A stretch of 64,000 bases of DNA from Candidatus Dechloromonas phosphorivorans (GTDB taxonomy: Bacteria > Pseudomonadota > Gammaproteobacteria > Burkholderiales > Rhodocyclaceae): the NCBI GenBank assembly GCA_016709495.1, contig JADJMS010000020.1:1-64000 (forward strand). Direction: 5' to 3'. Both the position numbers and the translations under genes were made by a program. This document shows positions 1-10,476 of this stretch, one piece after another; the stretch's first letter is position 1; each line of letters starts with the position of its first letter. The notes beneath the pieces are model-generated. The model saw only the letters and a program-made list of their open reading frames with translations, did not search any database and was not told the origin of the DNA.

Positions 1-1278
1 ACCGGCGGCAACTTGATGATGCGTTCGCCGAATAAGGTTTATCAGCTGGCCGCCATCCAGTTCCCCAGCGCCAAGGCCGGCTGCGGCGGCATCGACGTCT
101 TTGGCGGTTCCTTCTCGCACATTTCGGCGACCGAGTTCAAGAACATGCTGAAGAACATCACGGCCGCCCTGCCGAGGATCGCCTTTCAACTCGCCCTGGA
201 AGCGGTCTCGCCTTTGCTCGGCGGATTGACCAAGTGGGCCAAGGGCCTGGAGACCTGGATCAACAATGCCCGGATCGAATTCCTGCGAAACCGCCAAGGC
301 CATTGTCACGACTGCCGCCGAATCGATTGGCGGCTACAGTTCGCAGGAAACCTGCGCATTCTTGATCTGGTAAGCTCGAGATGGGCATGGAAAGCGACGA
401 CCGCGATGCGGCGCGGCGGCGTTGTGCGACGGATCGGCCCAGCATTCTGTCGTCAGCACGCTCCTCGGGCGACCCGAGGTGAAAAACAAGGCACCCTTCG
501 TCGGCAACCTGACCTCGGAAAGCGCCCGCGGTACACCGGTGCTATCTGGATGATCAAGAGCGCGAACTGATCATGAGTCTGGTCAGCACCATATCATCTA
601 TTACCCGGAAGAGTCGGCCCGCGACTGAGCCGATCGCCCGACGCTGACCTCGATCAGCCAGTTGCTCTACGGTAGAATTGCGGCCGCCGGTAGGATGTCA
701 CTAGGGCATGTCTTGAAGTGCAACGACTACAGCGAATGCGACGTCGTCACCCTGAACACCGCCTATACCCACACGCCATTTACCGCCAAGGTCGGGGCGA
801 TCATGCGCTCCATTGCCGAGAAGATCACGACGCGCACCGCCATCCCCAATAACTCGATCGAGGTCGGCTTCGTGGAACCAGACCACCGAGCCGGTTCATA
901 AGATGTTGTCCACTCGGCACCAGCATCCCGGGATCGGGCTTGGCCGATAGCCTGATCGCCCAGTACCGCGACGTGATTGCCGCCGACTACGCCTATGTTT
1001 TCTCGAACGCAATCTGCGTCTGGGCATGGCTGCGCTGGACAAGAACTACACCTTGCAGCAGTCGCAACGGGAGCTGGCCAACCAGGTCCGCGGCGGCGGG
1101 CGCAGGCCATGCTCACGCAACTTTCCCAGGGAAAAAACCTGCTTTACCAGAAGGTCGGCTCGTCTTGGCGGTATCGTCCACTTGGAGCAACTCGAAACGC
1201 CAAAAACCTTCGCTCCAGCTAGCCGCAACACGTGATGGACATGTCGGGCACGCCGCTGGCCTGTCGCAGTAAGTGACG
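1..1278 (+). pseudogene. TraH-like ICE conjugation protein (PFL_4711-type), broken and cut by window edge
   Basis: The reading frame is already open at base 1. It begins with the TraH-type stretch around VFGGSFSHI and continues through AFQLALEAVSPLLGG. It then breaks near 290. Recognisable pieces of the same protein resume in other frames at about 660-895 (LLYGRIAAAG, AIPNNSIEVGF) and 940-1230 (GLADSLIAQYRDV, KNYTLQQSQRELANQV). At least four frame changes are needed to join them. TraH-like proteins act in the mating-pair formation (type IV secretion) apparatus at the envelope. The family assignment is from remembered family wording; its position immediately before a TraG-like gene supports it. 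Either real decay or homopolymer sequencing errors could explain the breaks. Confidence 0.65.
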
Positions 1279-1300
1279 CAACGCGACAGGAGAAAGCACC

Positions 1301-3330
1301 ATGTGGGAAATCTACGCTTACCAGAACGCCGACAGCCTGTTCGGCGTCTTCAATGCCGCGGCGGCGATTCACGCCTCGGGCACTACGCCGCTGCCCCAGG
1401 GTAAGTGGCCTTCTGCGGCTTTGTGGCGGCCCTGATTGCCTATGCTTTCGCCCCCGAAAAGCTGCAGGGTTGGAAGTGGCTGGGCACGGTCGTGCTGGTC
1501 TTCTCGGTGCTGATCGTACCCAAGGTGACGGTGGGTATCGTGGACAAGACCGGTGGTTCGGCCGTCAAAGTCGTCGGCAATGTACCGTTCGGGGTGGCCG
1601 CGCTGGGCGGCATCACCAGTACCATCGGCAATACGCTGACCAGTCTGTTCGAGACGGCCTTCCAGGTTATCCCGGGCGCTGGAGCCTTGCCGGTCGAACT
1701 GAGCTACCAGCAGAACGGACTGATGTTCGGTAATCGGCTGATCCGCGAGACTGGGAACGTGGTTTTCCAGGACCCAGCCTTCCGCACTGACCTGATTAAC
1801 TTCATCCATAACTGCACGACTTACGACCTGATCGACGGCACGCTCGATCCGGCGGTCTTTTCTGCGTCGGATGATGTCTGGCCACTGATGGCCTTCACCC
1901 AATCCGGCGCGTTTCAGTACGCTGACCGGCGCTGGCGGCAGTGTCGGCGTCGATACCTGCCCCAATGTCTATCTGAGCCTCAACGGGCGCTTGCCCGCCC
2001 AGATCGGCCGCATTCAGGGGCGTCTGGCTTTTCAGCTCAATCCGACCTTGCCCGGTGTGGCTGCCGCGGCCGTTATCGCCGGACAAATCCAGCAGGCCTA
2101 TCTCAAGAACAGCATCGCCACCGCTGCGGCGACGGCGGCCGATCTCATCCGTCAGAACGCCATGCTCAACGCGATCGAGGACACGAGCAAGATCGTCGGC
2201 CAGAAGGTCAATGATCCGGCGGCGATGGTGTTGGCGGTCGGCCGTGCCCAAGCGGTGGCCCAGCAGAACGCCTCCTGGCTCAATTACGGCAAGGTGGCTG
2301 AACAGGCCTTGCCTGTTTTAGAAACGTGACGAGGCGGTCACCTACGCGATGTTCCCCTCTTGGTTCTGCTGCTCCTGCTCACCAGCGGTCGCGAAACGAT
2401 GTTGGCCTTCAAGGGCTATGCGGCCGTACTGATCTGGATTCAGCTGTGGCCACCGCTCTATGCCATCTTGAACTACATGGCTTCGATCTACGCGGCTTAC
2501 GATCTCGCCGCCGCTGCCGACCTCGGAACGGGGGGCAAATCGCTGGCATTGCAGACTGCGTCGACGATCTACTCGCGGGCGATCTCGGGTGAGGCTGTTG
2601 TCGGTTACCTCGCCATCAGCATTCCTTTCATTGCTTGGGCCGCCCTGAAGCGTATGGAGAACTTCGGGACCGCACTGGTCGGTGGCTTGTCGGGGTTGCA
2701 AGGAATGATCTCGGGCGGCACCTCGGCCGCCACCGTTGGCAACGTCTCGATGGGAAACGTCGGCATGGACCAGATGCAACTGGCACCCAACCGTACATCG
2801 GCATTCATGGGCAGTTGGCAAAACGACCTCTCTGGAAATACGTTCTCGTCGAACGCGCTCACCGGCCGAACTGCGGTCAGCCTGTTGCGCAATCAGGGAT
2901 TCGCTTCGCGAGTAGTCTCGATGCGTGTATCCGAACAGGATGTTAAGCAAGCCAGCCGGCAGGTCGACGCAGCGCGAGGTGAAGCCACGACAGCGACGAT
3001 GGAGCAATCGGCAGCACTGTCTGAAGTGTTCTCTCGCGGGCTCAACAAGCTTCGCTCGACGCGCAACAGCAGCGGTTCCAGCGCCAGCAGCTTCGAGCAA
3101 ATGGGCGACACGCTGAACCAGTTGGATCAGATCACGCAAAGTGTTGCCCAGAGCACCGGTCTCAGCCAGGCGCAGGTCGCGCGTATTGCTTTCGGTGCGG
3201 CCGCCCATGTCGGCGTGAATGCCAAAGTTGCGGGCGCTGACCTTCACACCAGCGCCGACAAGTCCTACCAGTCGAGCCTTTCCGCCCAGGAACAGAAAGC
3301 GTTGGCCAGCCTGAGCGGGGAACAGTTGGA
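1301..3330 (+). pseudogene. TraG-like conjugative transfer membrane protein, frameshifted and C-terminally truncated
   Basis: Starts at ATG 1301 (MWEIYAYQNADSLFGV) 23 nt after the TraH-like remnant. The early frame is lost near 1400, then a long frame runs 1405-1900 with hydrophobic helices (ALIAYAFAP, WLGTVVLVFSVLIV) typical of the TraG N-terminal domain. Fragments follow at 1991-2329 and 2360-3330 (YAAVLIWIQLWPPLYAILNYM, GYLAISIPFIAWAALK). TraG-type proteins stabilise mating pairs and perform entry exclusion in F-like systems. The recognisable protein ends near 3330 where a GC-extreme stretch starts, so the periplasmic C-terminal part is missing. It is separated from the next gene, which lies on the opposite strand. 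Confidence 0.65.
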
Positions 3331-3458
3331 GCCTCGGGGCCGCCAAGGCGTGCCCGGCGGCCGGGCAGTCAGGGGGGGCGCCAGGCTCCCCCCGGGGCGC
3401 GGCCCCCCGCCTTCCGTCGGGCGCGCCCCCTCTGTCGCCCCAACCGTCGCGGGAGCCG
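3330..3458. other. GC-extreme junction between conjugation remnant and defence cargo
   Basis: About 115 bases almost devoid of A/T, with runs such as seven G and six C, directly where TraG similarity stops and before the convergent minus-strand gene ends at 3459. No gene is supported here. It could be a deletion junction or low-quality assembly, comparable with the far more extreme block at 37.66-37.82 kb. Confidence 0.4.
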
Positions 3459-4409
3459 TCACAAGCCCTGATTCCAGTCAACGCTATTGCCACTGGCCGC
3501 CGAAATCGCTAGACGGGCGTCTTCGCACTGGCACGCAAACAAGCGATGAAACAGATAATCGACGTGATCCACGTCGATGACCGGGATTTGCTTGAGTTCG
3601 GTGTGCCGAATGAGGTGGCTGTTACCGATATCGGTCAGTTCTTTTGCTTCGTCTTCCAGCCGCTGCCGAAGCGCCACCTCTTCGGCGGTAGCATCGAGAA
3701 TGATCTTGATCGATTTCTTCTTGTCTTCGGGATCTGCGAGTGATTTGAGTCGCTCCCATGCGTCCCACAAACGCTCCAGCCCCTCCCGCCGCAGGAGTGG
3801 ATTTCGGTCTGTAAATTTAGCGCGGCTTTCTTCCAACATGTTGTCGAGGATTCTGTCCCCCGTCCGGAATACCATCCTTTTGAGGTCATCCCCCAGCACA
3901 GGCGGAAGAATACGCACGATACGACCATTTGACAGCATTTCGAAGGCCACGCCATTGCGCGCAAAGATGCGATTGAGCGTCGCCCGGAACTCCTCCTGTC
4001 CGGATTGCTGATCGAAGGTGAAATGGTGGTGATTGAAAAAGTCGTGGAGCCTTCCTGGAAGAGGCTTCGCCACCGATGCGTAGACGAACTCGACGAAATC
4101 CAGGATCAATAATGTGTCCGGTGCAAATGGCTCCTGCTGACGCAGGAATCCGTCATCCACCAGCCGGGACGTTTCGAGCGGCCACGTCAATCCCGGCATT
4201 TCTGCAATGACGGAAGCGGCGATGACATCCTCGTCACAGCCGCAGATGGCTTGCCCATCCGGGCAGCGCTCCGGAAAACGCAGTCCGAAGGCCCCACTGT
4301 TGACCAGCGCCTGCACAGTTGCAACCAAACCAGCCCAGACCTCAGGCGAAATGACCTGCTCGGTTCGGGCTCGTGGTCCGTTTTCCCGGTCGCTGAAATA
4401 ATCGTTCAT
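3459..4409 (-). CDS. Hypothetical protein, third gene of the AbiE operon
   Basis: A 316-residue soluble protein whose ATG overlaps the stop of the AbiEii toxin gene by four bases (ATGA-type coupling), so it is almost certainly co-translated with it. No signal peptide or membrane segment is visible. The C-terminal third contains GNSHLIRHTELKQIPV followed by DYLFHRLFA, a wording I associate loosely with AbiJ/HEPN-like abortive-infection proteins; an R-H pair is present but a clean HEPN Rx4-6H motif is not proven. The middle is rich in charged helices (LEESRAKF, LERLWDAWERLK). Function unknown; the context suggests an accessory or extra toxin in the AbiE locus. Confidence 0.7.
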   Translation of the reverse strand: MNDYFSDRENGPRARTEQVISPEVWAGLVATVQALVNSGAFGLRFPERCPDGQAICGCDEDVIAASVIAEMPGLTWPLETSRLVDDGFLRQQEPFAPDTLLILDFVEFVYASVAKPLPGRLHDFFNHHHFTFDQQSGQEEFRATLNRIFARNGVAFEMLSNGRIVRILPPVLGDDLKRMVFRTGDRILDNMLEESRAKFTDRNPLLRREGLERLWDAWERLKSLADPEDKKKSIKIILDATAEEVALRQRLEDEAKELTDIGNSHLIRHTELKQIPVIDVDHVDYLFHRLFACQCEDARLAISAASGNSVDWNQGL

Positions 4410-5485
4410 GTAGGCTGTTCCGCTTGCGCCAACTTGTCCGCGTTCATGGCGCGGTTGATGGTCTGTTCGAATTGCTCGACGCTGGTCAGCACCGCTTCAA
4501 GCTTCGGAACCTCGCCAAAGACCATGCCGGCCATAGCTTCGTAGTCTTTGGATAAGGCTTCGTGCATCGCAGTGCTCGGGACCAGCGTAAATGCCCCTGG
4601 ATGGGCGATATCCAAGCCAAGATCAGCACTTCCGAAGAACAGTCGGGCATGGTCCACACAATCCATGGCGAGTGCCTGGTCGGCCTGCCACTCCGGCGAT
4701 GCGGACGCCTGCATCAACTGGTGTACATCGTAGTAGTGACGCGAGACACGCTGACCGCCGTGCCGTAATTCGCCACGGCGGTCATGCCATTGCCGCAAGC
4801 CATGCAGGATGATGACCTTGTCCCAGAAGGTACGCTCCGGTTTTACGGTGGTGACGTTGTGGATGGTGAGATCCAGCGCCGGCAAATCCTGCGCCACGTA
4901 AGGCTTCACCGATGCCGCGATATGAGGGTCGAGTGCCGACTTCGCGCCGGATTCGATTTTCACGGCAGATCGGATGTAATCGTTGGTTGTCGGGGTAACT
5001 GCTGGGTACCAGAACAGCAGCGTCTGACCATCCTTGTCGTCCGGGTCAAGTTCCAACCTGAAGCGACCATCGGGAATGACTGCACCGGCAATCTCAGTGA
5101 ATTGATCCGCCAATGGGCCGGCAATATAGGCCTGGCAAGCGACCCTGATAGCTTCAAGGCGTGCTCGACGTTTCTTGCCGCTCAAGGCATCCAGTTCCGC
5201 CACCTCGGCAGCCTGCCCCAAGTCATCACGGAAAACCGTGATGTCGATGTCTTCGGAAAAGCGTGAGATCAGGCCAAAGGCCTTGGACAGTGAGGTACCC
5301 CCCTTGAACAAGAGACGAGGTCCGCCGGCCGCCAAACCATTGAACAAGGCATCCAAAGTCCAGCACACCCAGAAATCCTTCTCGACGTTCTGAACCGCCG
5401 TACCCATACGGGTTGCGGCACCGAGAAACAAATCGAGTCGATCGCCGTCGGCGGCGGTGATGACTTCGCGGAAAGACGGATTCAA
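4406..5485 (-). CDS. abiEii: AbiEii/AbiGii-family nucleotidyltransferase toxin
   Basis: 359 residues. It has the hallmark nucleotidyltransferase core LLFKGGTSLSKAFGLI followed by RFSEDIDITVF (GG-T/S ... D-x-D metal-binding motif) at about residues 60-85. Further on is the conserved KPERTFWDKVIILHGL motif at about 220. This family includes the AbiE type IV toxins that transfer nucleotides to tRNA and stop growth during phage infection. The gene overlaps the upstream antitoxin-like gene by four bases and the downstream hypothetical gene by four bases, giving one tightly coupled operon. Length matches the family. Confidence 0.9.
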   Translation of the reverse strand: MNPSFREVITAADGDRLDLFLGAATRMGTAVQNVEKDFWVCWTLDALFNGLAAGGPRLLFKGGTSLSKAFGLISRFSEDIDITVFRDDLGQAAEVAELDALSGKKRRARLEAIRVACQAYIAGPLADQFTEIAGAVIPDGRFRLELDPDDKDGQTLLFWYPAVTPTTNDYIRSAVKIESGAKSALDPHIAASVKPYVAQDLPALDLTIHNVTTVKPERTFWDKVIILHGLRQWHDRRGELRHGGQRVSRHYYDVHQLMQASASPEWQADQALAMDCVDHARLFFGSADLGLDIAHPGAFTLVPSTAMHEALSKDYEAMAGMVFGEVPKLEAVLTSVEQFEQTINRAMNADKLAQAEQPT

Positions 5486-6201
5486 TTGGCTCTCCTTACG
5501 CCTTCGGGCCGCGATGAATCGGCTGAGGATTTCACGCCACTATGTATTGGCGAGGTTCCTGATTCGGTGTCCCGAGGATCGCAACCGGGCAGATCACGGA
5601 TCAGGTCCTGCATCCACGCCGGAAGCACGCTGAACCCGTTGCGCAGATCCTGGCAGATTGCAGTTCCCTGATCGGAATCGACGAGTAGTCGATTCAGTCG
5701 GCTGACAATGCGATCATGGTCGACAACCAGCGTATCCTTCAGCCAATGCAGGGCCTGTACGATTCGCATGGCAGGGCGGCCAGCCCAATAAAGGCGACTG
5801 GGAGCAGTTTGCTTGAAGTCGATGACGAGTTTATCGAGCTTGATCGCCCGGCGACGTGCGTCGGTATGAATGGTAACGCGAGCTGGAACAGCATCCGTTA
5901 AGCCAAGGTCATTGGCGGCGGTCATTCCATCCACAAGCAAACGCAGTTGGTCACGCCGTGCGATAGCATCGATGATCGCCCGATAGTCTGGAGTCGTGGG
6001 GCGCTGGGTTAGGCGATTGATGATGGGCTTGTCGTACAAGCCTCGGTCGACACGCCGCAAGTCACCCGCCAGCACCATACGCTGGAGGGTCTTGTCGATC
6101 GCATCCCGGTTGCCGAGGTGCGCAAAGTCAGTCGGTACCCAGACGTGGCCTGGACCTGCAGCGTTGATTTGCGACGAAATGGCGGATTTGATATCTGACA
6201 C
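5482..6201 (-). CDS. abiEi: AbiEi-like antitoxin / DUF6088 DNA-binding protein
   Basis: 239 residues. An N-terminal winged-helix region (AIDKTLQRMVLAGDLRRVDRGLYDKP) is followed by the DUF6088 core (RLTQRPTTPDYRAIIDAI, PARVTIHTDARRRAIKL). AbiEi-type antitoxins neutralise the partner nucleotidyltransferase and repress their own promoter by binding inverted repeats. The chosen start is GTG at 6201, with AGGAGG four bases upstream. An out-of-frame ATG lies two bases before it. The two matched palindromes just upstream (6211-6240 and 6256-6285) are the expected operators. The gene overlaps abiEii by four bases. Confidence 0.85.
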   Translation of the reverse strand: MSDIKSAISSQINAAGPGHVWVPTDFAHLGNRDAIDKTLQRMVLAGDLRRVDRGLYDKPIINRLTQRPTTPDYRAIIDAIARRDQLRLLVDGMTAANDLGLTDAVPARVTIHTDARRRAIKLDKLVIDFKQTAPSRLYWAGRPAMRIVQALHWLKDTLVVDHDRIVSRLNRLLVDSDQGTAICQDLRNGFSVLPAWMQDLIRDLPGCDPRDTESGTSPIHSGVKSSADSSRPEGVRRAN

Positions 6202-6210
6202 ATGGCCTCC

Positions 6211-6240
6211 TGTCCGATATTTGTATAACTTTTTCGGACA
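6211..6240. promoter_or_regulatory. AbiE operator, proximal palindrome
   Basis: A 30-bp inverted repeat with outer arms TGTCCGA and TCGGACA, starting ten bases upstream of the GTG start of the antitoxin gene. Read on the minus strand, a possible -10 (TATACA) lies inside it. The matched copy is at 6256-6285, centre to centre 45 bp. Autoregulation by AbiEi through two such repeats is known for the family; here it is inferred. Confidence 0.75.
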
Positions 6241-6255
6241 CTTAGCAAGAAGAAA

Positions 6256-6285
6256 TGTCCGAAAATTGTAGACATATTTCGGACA
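6256..6285. promoter_or_regulatory. AbiE operator, distal palindrome
   Basis: Second 30-bp inverted repeat with the same outer arms TGTCCGA/TCGGACA as the copy at 6211-6240. The space between the two holds TTGCTA on the minus strand, a possible -35, so occupation of both would cover the promoter. Confidence 0.75.
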
Positions 6286-6448
6286 CTAATAGATGACATG
6301 CGAAAGACTCACCGGAGCCGTGGAATTTCCACTCTTGCCATACGCTCCAGCCAGACGCAACGTGATTAACACTTCACACCGAACGAGGTAGAGGTAAGGC
6401 CCGGCTAATTTCGCCCCTAAATCGCCGTAGCCAGCCTCACGACGAGAC

Positions 6449-8526
6449 TTAAAGCGATACAGGCTGATTCTTGGTGGTCCGCCCCACGGCTCTAGCTTTC
6501 TGAGTTCTTTTAGGCTTTGGCTTGCCGGTAGTGGCAGATGGCTTTGCACTCTTACTGATTGCACTTGGCACGCAACGCCGCCCCGGCACCTTAACGATCA
6601 CGACGTACCGTGGCTCGGACTCTCCCATTCTATGTATCGCACGGCATTGAATCAGCGATCGAACGTGCGGCGTGCCCTCATTGTTCGTCCCTGTCAGGTC
6701 AAGTACCAGCAGGAAACCCAATCGAATGCTAACGTTCTGGTAGTCTGTGGTCTGGCCAGCATAGTCCTTGGCTAAAGCGTCAAATGATGCATCCTGCAAT
6801 TCGCGTTTAACTTCGATTACGATGCGCTCGCCGGTATTCTTCAGCGCCACGTCGGCCCGTCCGCCACCAAGGTTGGTCGGTTCCATCTCTCCTGATGCAG
6901 ACTGGGTGCACAGCCAGCGAAAGTAATCATCCTGAAGAGCGCTCTCCGGTACCAAGCTACCGTCAGCCGTCTCGAAAGATAGGTGACAGAAGGATCGTCC
7001 TTCTTGGTCATTTCAAGTCGGTTTTTCAGGAAACGAACAGTCCACAACAACACCGTATCGAACAGCTTGGCGCCCCGAGCGTTGTTACGATGGTCCGGAT
7101 GGTTTTCAACTGAAGAACGACAATGATCGAAGATGTCGATCTCTGCGCCACTGAGGTTTTCAAGGCTGAATGCGAACGCATTTGCGACGAGTTCGCCAAT
7201 CCGCCGTTTCGTCTCCTCGCTGCAGCGGGCTTGTGAAAGTATGGCAGCGACCGGTGCCCAAATGGCGGCTGCCTCAGTGGGGTTTCGCGGCACCTCTGCG
7301 CCAGCGGACATCAGGCGGTCTATCCCACTCAAGATCGCATCGGCCTCGCCGACCAGTTCGTGGTTGCGATTTTGCTGCAGCCAGCATTTCAAGAGGTAGG
7401 CTTGCCCTTCTCGTTGAGCAACTGACGCCTCGATCCTGGGGCGAATCAACGTCTCCAAATAGCCGTCATGGCCTCGTTTCAGAATCGCACGTCCTGCACT
7501 GTAAGCAGCGAGAAGCCGCCGTTCGATCACGACTCTCGGCTCCCACCAGCTAATCTCTTGCAAACTGTCGGCAAGCGATGCCAGGGTTCCGGCAAGATCG
7601 TTCCAGCAAGCGGCCTGAACATGCCTTGCCCCAAGCCAGGCCGGCGAGCTCGCGTCAACATGCCACGCAAGCAGTTCGAAGGCGGATTTCTGAATGACTG
7701 CGCTACGCTGTCTCAGCTCAGACTCCGTCGTATGCGCCTCGAAGTCAGTGAGAAGCATGAGGCATTCGCCGTAGAGCGTTGCTTCTGGGGTCGCCTCGCG
7801 CATTGATTCAGCCCTTCTGAACCATTGCAAAGAATCTCGGAAGAACGAATTTGCTGCTTCTCGATGCGGCTCATCAAGTGCGGAAGCGAGAGATGCCATC
7901 CCCAATTCAAAGCTGGCTTCATAAGCCGCCTCGTCGCAATCGAAGAGAGCCTGGAGGGCAGTGACCAATTCCGCTTCCCGCCAAAGCGAATGGGCGACTC
8001 CAATGATCTTGGCGGCATAGCGGAGAAATTGCGGCTCGTCCGACACATCGACGCCCAGCAGGGCATCGAGCAAGCGAAGTTGCATTCGGCGATTCGAGGC
8101 TGCCAAACGGAAAGCACCTTCAAGCGCTACTGCACGCGCATAACTCGTGAGTTCGCCTGATGAATTGCCCGCCTTTTCGAGGAAAGCCGTAAAGGCATCG
8201 CTGGCGATTGCGTCAGGCAGTTGCAGGCAGGCATCCAGGGCATCGACTATCTCGATCAATACAATGTCGCTCGTAGCACCATATACCAGGATGCCGATCA
8301 GTTCTTTCCATGGACGTAAGTCTTTGAGGGCAACATCGCCCACATCACGCAAGACTGCCAACAAAATCTCGCCAGCTAGTGGAGATGACGCCAACAATGG
8401 CGCCGCCCCGACAATCGCCTTGACCCCGCCTAGGTCGTCAACGTGCGGCGCCTTGCCTCCAGCGAGCAGCGACTGCAGCTTGATTTCCAGCGGGAGCAAG
8501 AGTGGCCGAGACTCTGCCACTACCAT
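6449..8526 (-). pseudogene. Large helical protein with C-terminal PD-(D/E)XK-like domain, third gene of SMC-like defence system (one frameshift)
   Basis: Two frames join into one protein of about 690 residues. The first (8526 to about 6985) is an all-helical, Leu/Ala-rich region resembling a solenoid. The second (about 6980 to 6449) holds GGGRADVALKNTGERIVIEVKREL, a D...ExK nuclease pattern, followed by GQTTDYQ as in Mrr-like enzymes, then a Lys/Pro-rich tail. One base is missing around 6980, where VTYLS should continue as ETADGSLVPE. The start ATG overlaps the ATPase stop (ATGGTAG). By position and domain type this is the likely DNA- or RNA-cutting effector of an ABC-three-component / Lamassu-like system. 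The domain assignment is mine, from motifs only. Confidence 0.6.
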
Positions 8527-10476
8527 AGGTAGCCTCCATTGGCGGCTTCCCGACGACGGCTGGAAGGAATGTGATCGCTCATCGCCTTCGATGCCATGCC
8601 TGCGACAAAAATCTGGAGATGAGGGAGTTCCTCGCAGACAGTCTTCAATCCTGACAGCAATTCGCGAAGATCCTCCGGTGCAACTTCCTGGGCCGCGGGC
8701 GAATCGATCATGATCAAGCCCGGGTGTCTACCGACGCCCCGGCGCTCGCCCACCTGAATCATGGCGAGGACTGTAGCGACCTTCAAACGGAGGCGCTCTC
8801 CCTTCGTCACCTTGCTGAATGAGGTGTGGGCGCCCCCCTCTCCAGCAGCAGGTTTGCGTTCCCCCGCAACTGGGCTTTTGACAAGCTGTGCATTCCGAAG
8901 CGCTGAGCAAAGTGCAGAAGGCTGGTCGAAACCTCTTCGAGGAATTCATCACGAACAGCTTTCAATCGCGCTTCGGTCTCCCCCACTATGGCTTTGAGGA
9001 CAGCGGGTTCACCATCGTCGGCGACTTCATCGGTACCAGAATCAAAGTTTGCCTCTTCAAGGCGTCCCTCGAGCATAGCGATCTCGTTGGACAGCAATCT
9101 CCTGGCTTCGAACGAACCGAGCTGTTTTGTCAGCGCTTCGCTCTTGGTTTGGATGGTTTCCAAATCCGCTTGCAAGGCCATCAGGTTTTCCTCGGCCTGT
9201 CTGCGATTCTTCTCGGCCTTGTCGAATGCCGCTTTCGATGCCTTGACGCTCGCCTCCAGTTCTTGCTTCAGGCCTTCCGCATCCTCGCTGCTCGAGGTGC
9301 TCTCTCCACATATCGAACACGAATGACTGAGCGCCTCCTGTTTCTTACGTGCCTGATCGATCTCATGATCGCAGCGCGGGCAGCAGGTCGGGTCGAGCGA
9401 ACGGAAGATCGAACCAGCCGCCATCGAATCCTTGCAAGTCTGCAGTTCCCGACGATCCTCAAGATACGCTGCATTTGCTTGCTGCTCGGCCAGCGTCTCC
9501 CGGTCAAGACGCTCCTGCATCGCTTTTTCCCGCCGTTTCGTCTCCGAATATCGGCGACTCAGTTCCGACAGTTCGGCCTGAATCTCCTCGTCCGACGGCT
9601 GCGCGCTCAACGCCGCTCGCCTCTCGGTAAGCTGCGCTTCTATTTCTTTGACGCGCGCTTGCCTGGCCCGCGCGCCCCGGCTGCGCCGGCGCGTTTCGAG
9701 ATCATTGCTTGACTCCACCAGTTTCAACGCGGCCAATGCCGAGGCCAATGTCGAAACCCACGGCACCCCCAAATACATCTGCATGAGACGGGCCTGCGTT
9801 CCCGAGGTGGCCGGCAGATCACCCAACACTACGTCATAGTTGGTACCGATGAACATTGCCCCTGACAATGCCGGCCAGCCATGAATGACCGCCTGCCCGG
9901 TCTTTTCGTCGGAATCGCTTTCTCGCCACGTCGCAAAGGCTTCCATCGAGAAGGCATGCAGAAAAAAGTCCGACATGACCATTTCGAATTGCTTTTCGCT
10001 ATTGAACGACGCGAGTACCGTAGCCTCCGCTGTCGTCGATGAACGCCGAGACAACATGCCGCCGATGCCGTTCTGACAGTCGAGTTGCACTTCATGGACG
10101 AGCCCATCCAGATCGAAGCGCAGACAAGCATTGTGAATCCAAGCTTTGACGTCATCCTGAAGATTTGGTGACGGTCTGCCACGTATCAACCAGCGCACGA
10201 CTTCGAGGATTGACGATTTCCCCCGGAGATTCCGGTCCGTCATCATTCCCCAAAGCCCTTTGCTTAGATCTTTCCATTCAAACGTGTACGGCCCGTCATC
10301 CTTTACCCCTGCTTGGCCCCACTGAAAGATAAACTTAAGAGTTTCATCCTGCGCGGAGCAGGCAGGACTGGTGTGGGCACGATATGTCGCGCAGTCAACA
10401 CCGACTCTACGCGGTTTATATCAACCTTGGCTCGGCTGGCTATGGCCTCCAGCCACTCCATGCTGTCTTTTGCCAT
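8520..10476 (-). pseudogene. SMC/Rad50-like ATPase with zinc hook, defence system (two frameshifts)
   Basis: Three frames make one protein of about 650 residues. (a) MAKDSMEWLEAIASRAKV from ATG 10476, lost at a G-run near 10305. (b) The main frame, from GPYTFEWKDL, carries the Walker-A-like NLRGKSSIL, long coiled coils, a zinc hook CPRC-x18-CSIC flanked by heptad-like helices, and RRRSRGARARQ. (c) The C-terminal frame from about 8810 has GERLRLKVATVLAMIQVG (signature-like) and GLIMIDSPAAQE (Walker B/D-loop). This is the architecture of LmuB-type or ABC-3C ATPases, which sense foreign or aberrant DNA ends. It overlaps the small upstream gene by 37 bases. Both breaks are one-base indels. Confidence 0.7.

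Noticed and set aside
2342..3493. Long minus-strand open frame of about 380 codons opposite TraG
   Set aside because: Antisense shadow of the TraG-like gene in GC-rich DNA; Arg/Gly-rich with no domain wording, while the plus frame has clear membrane helices.
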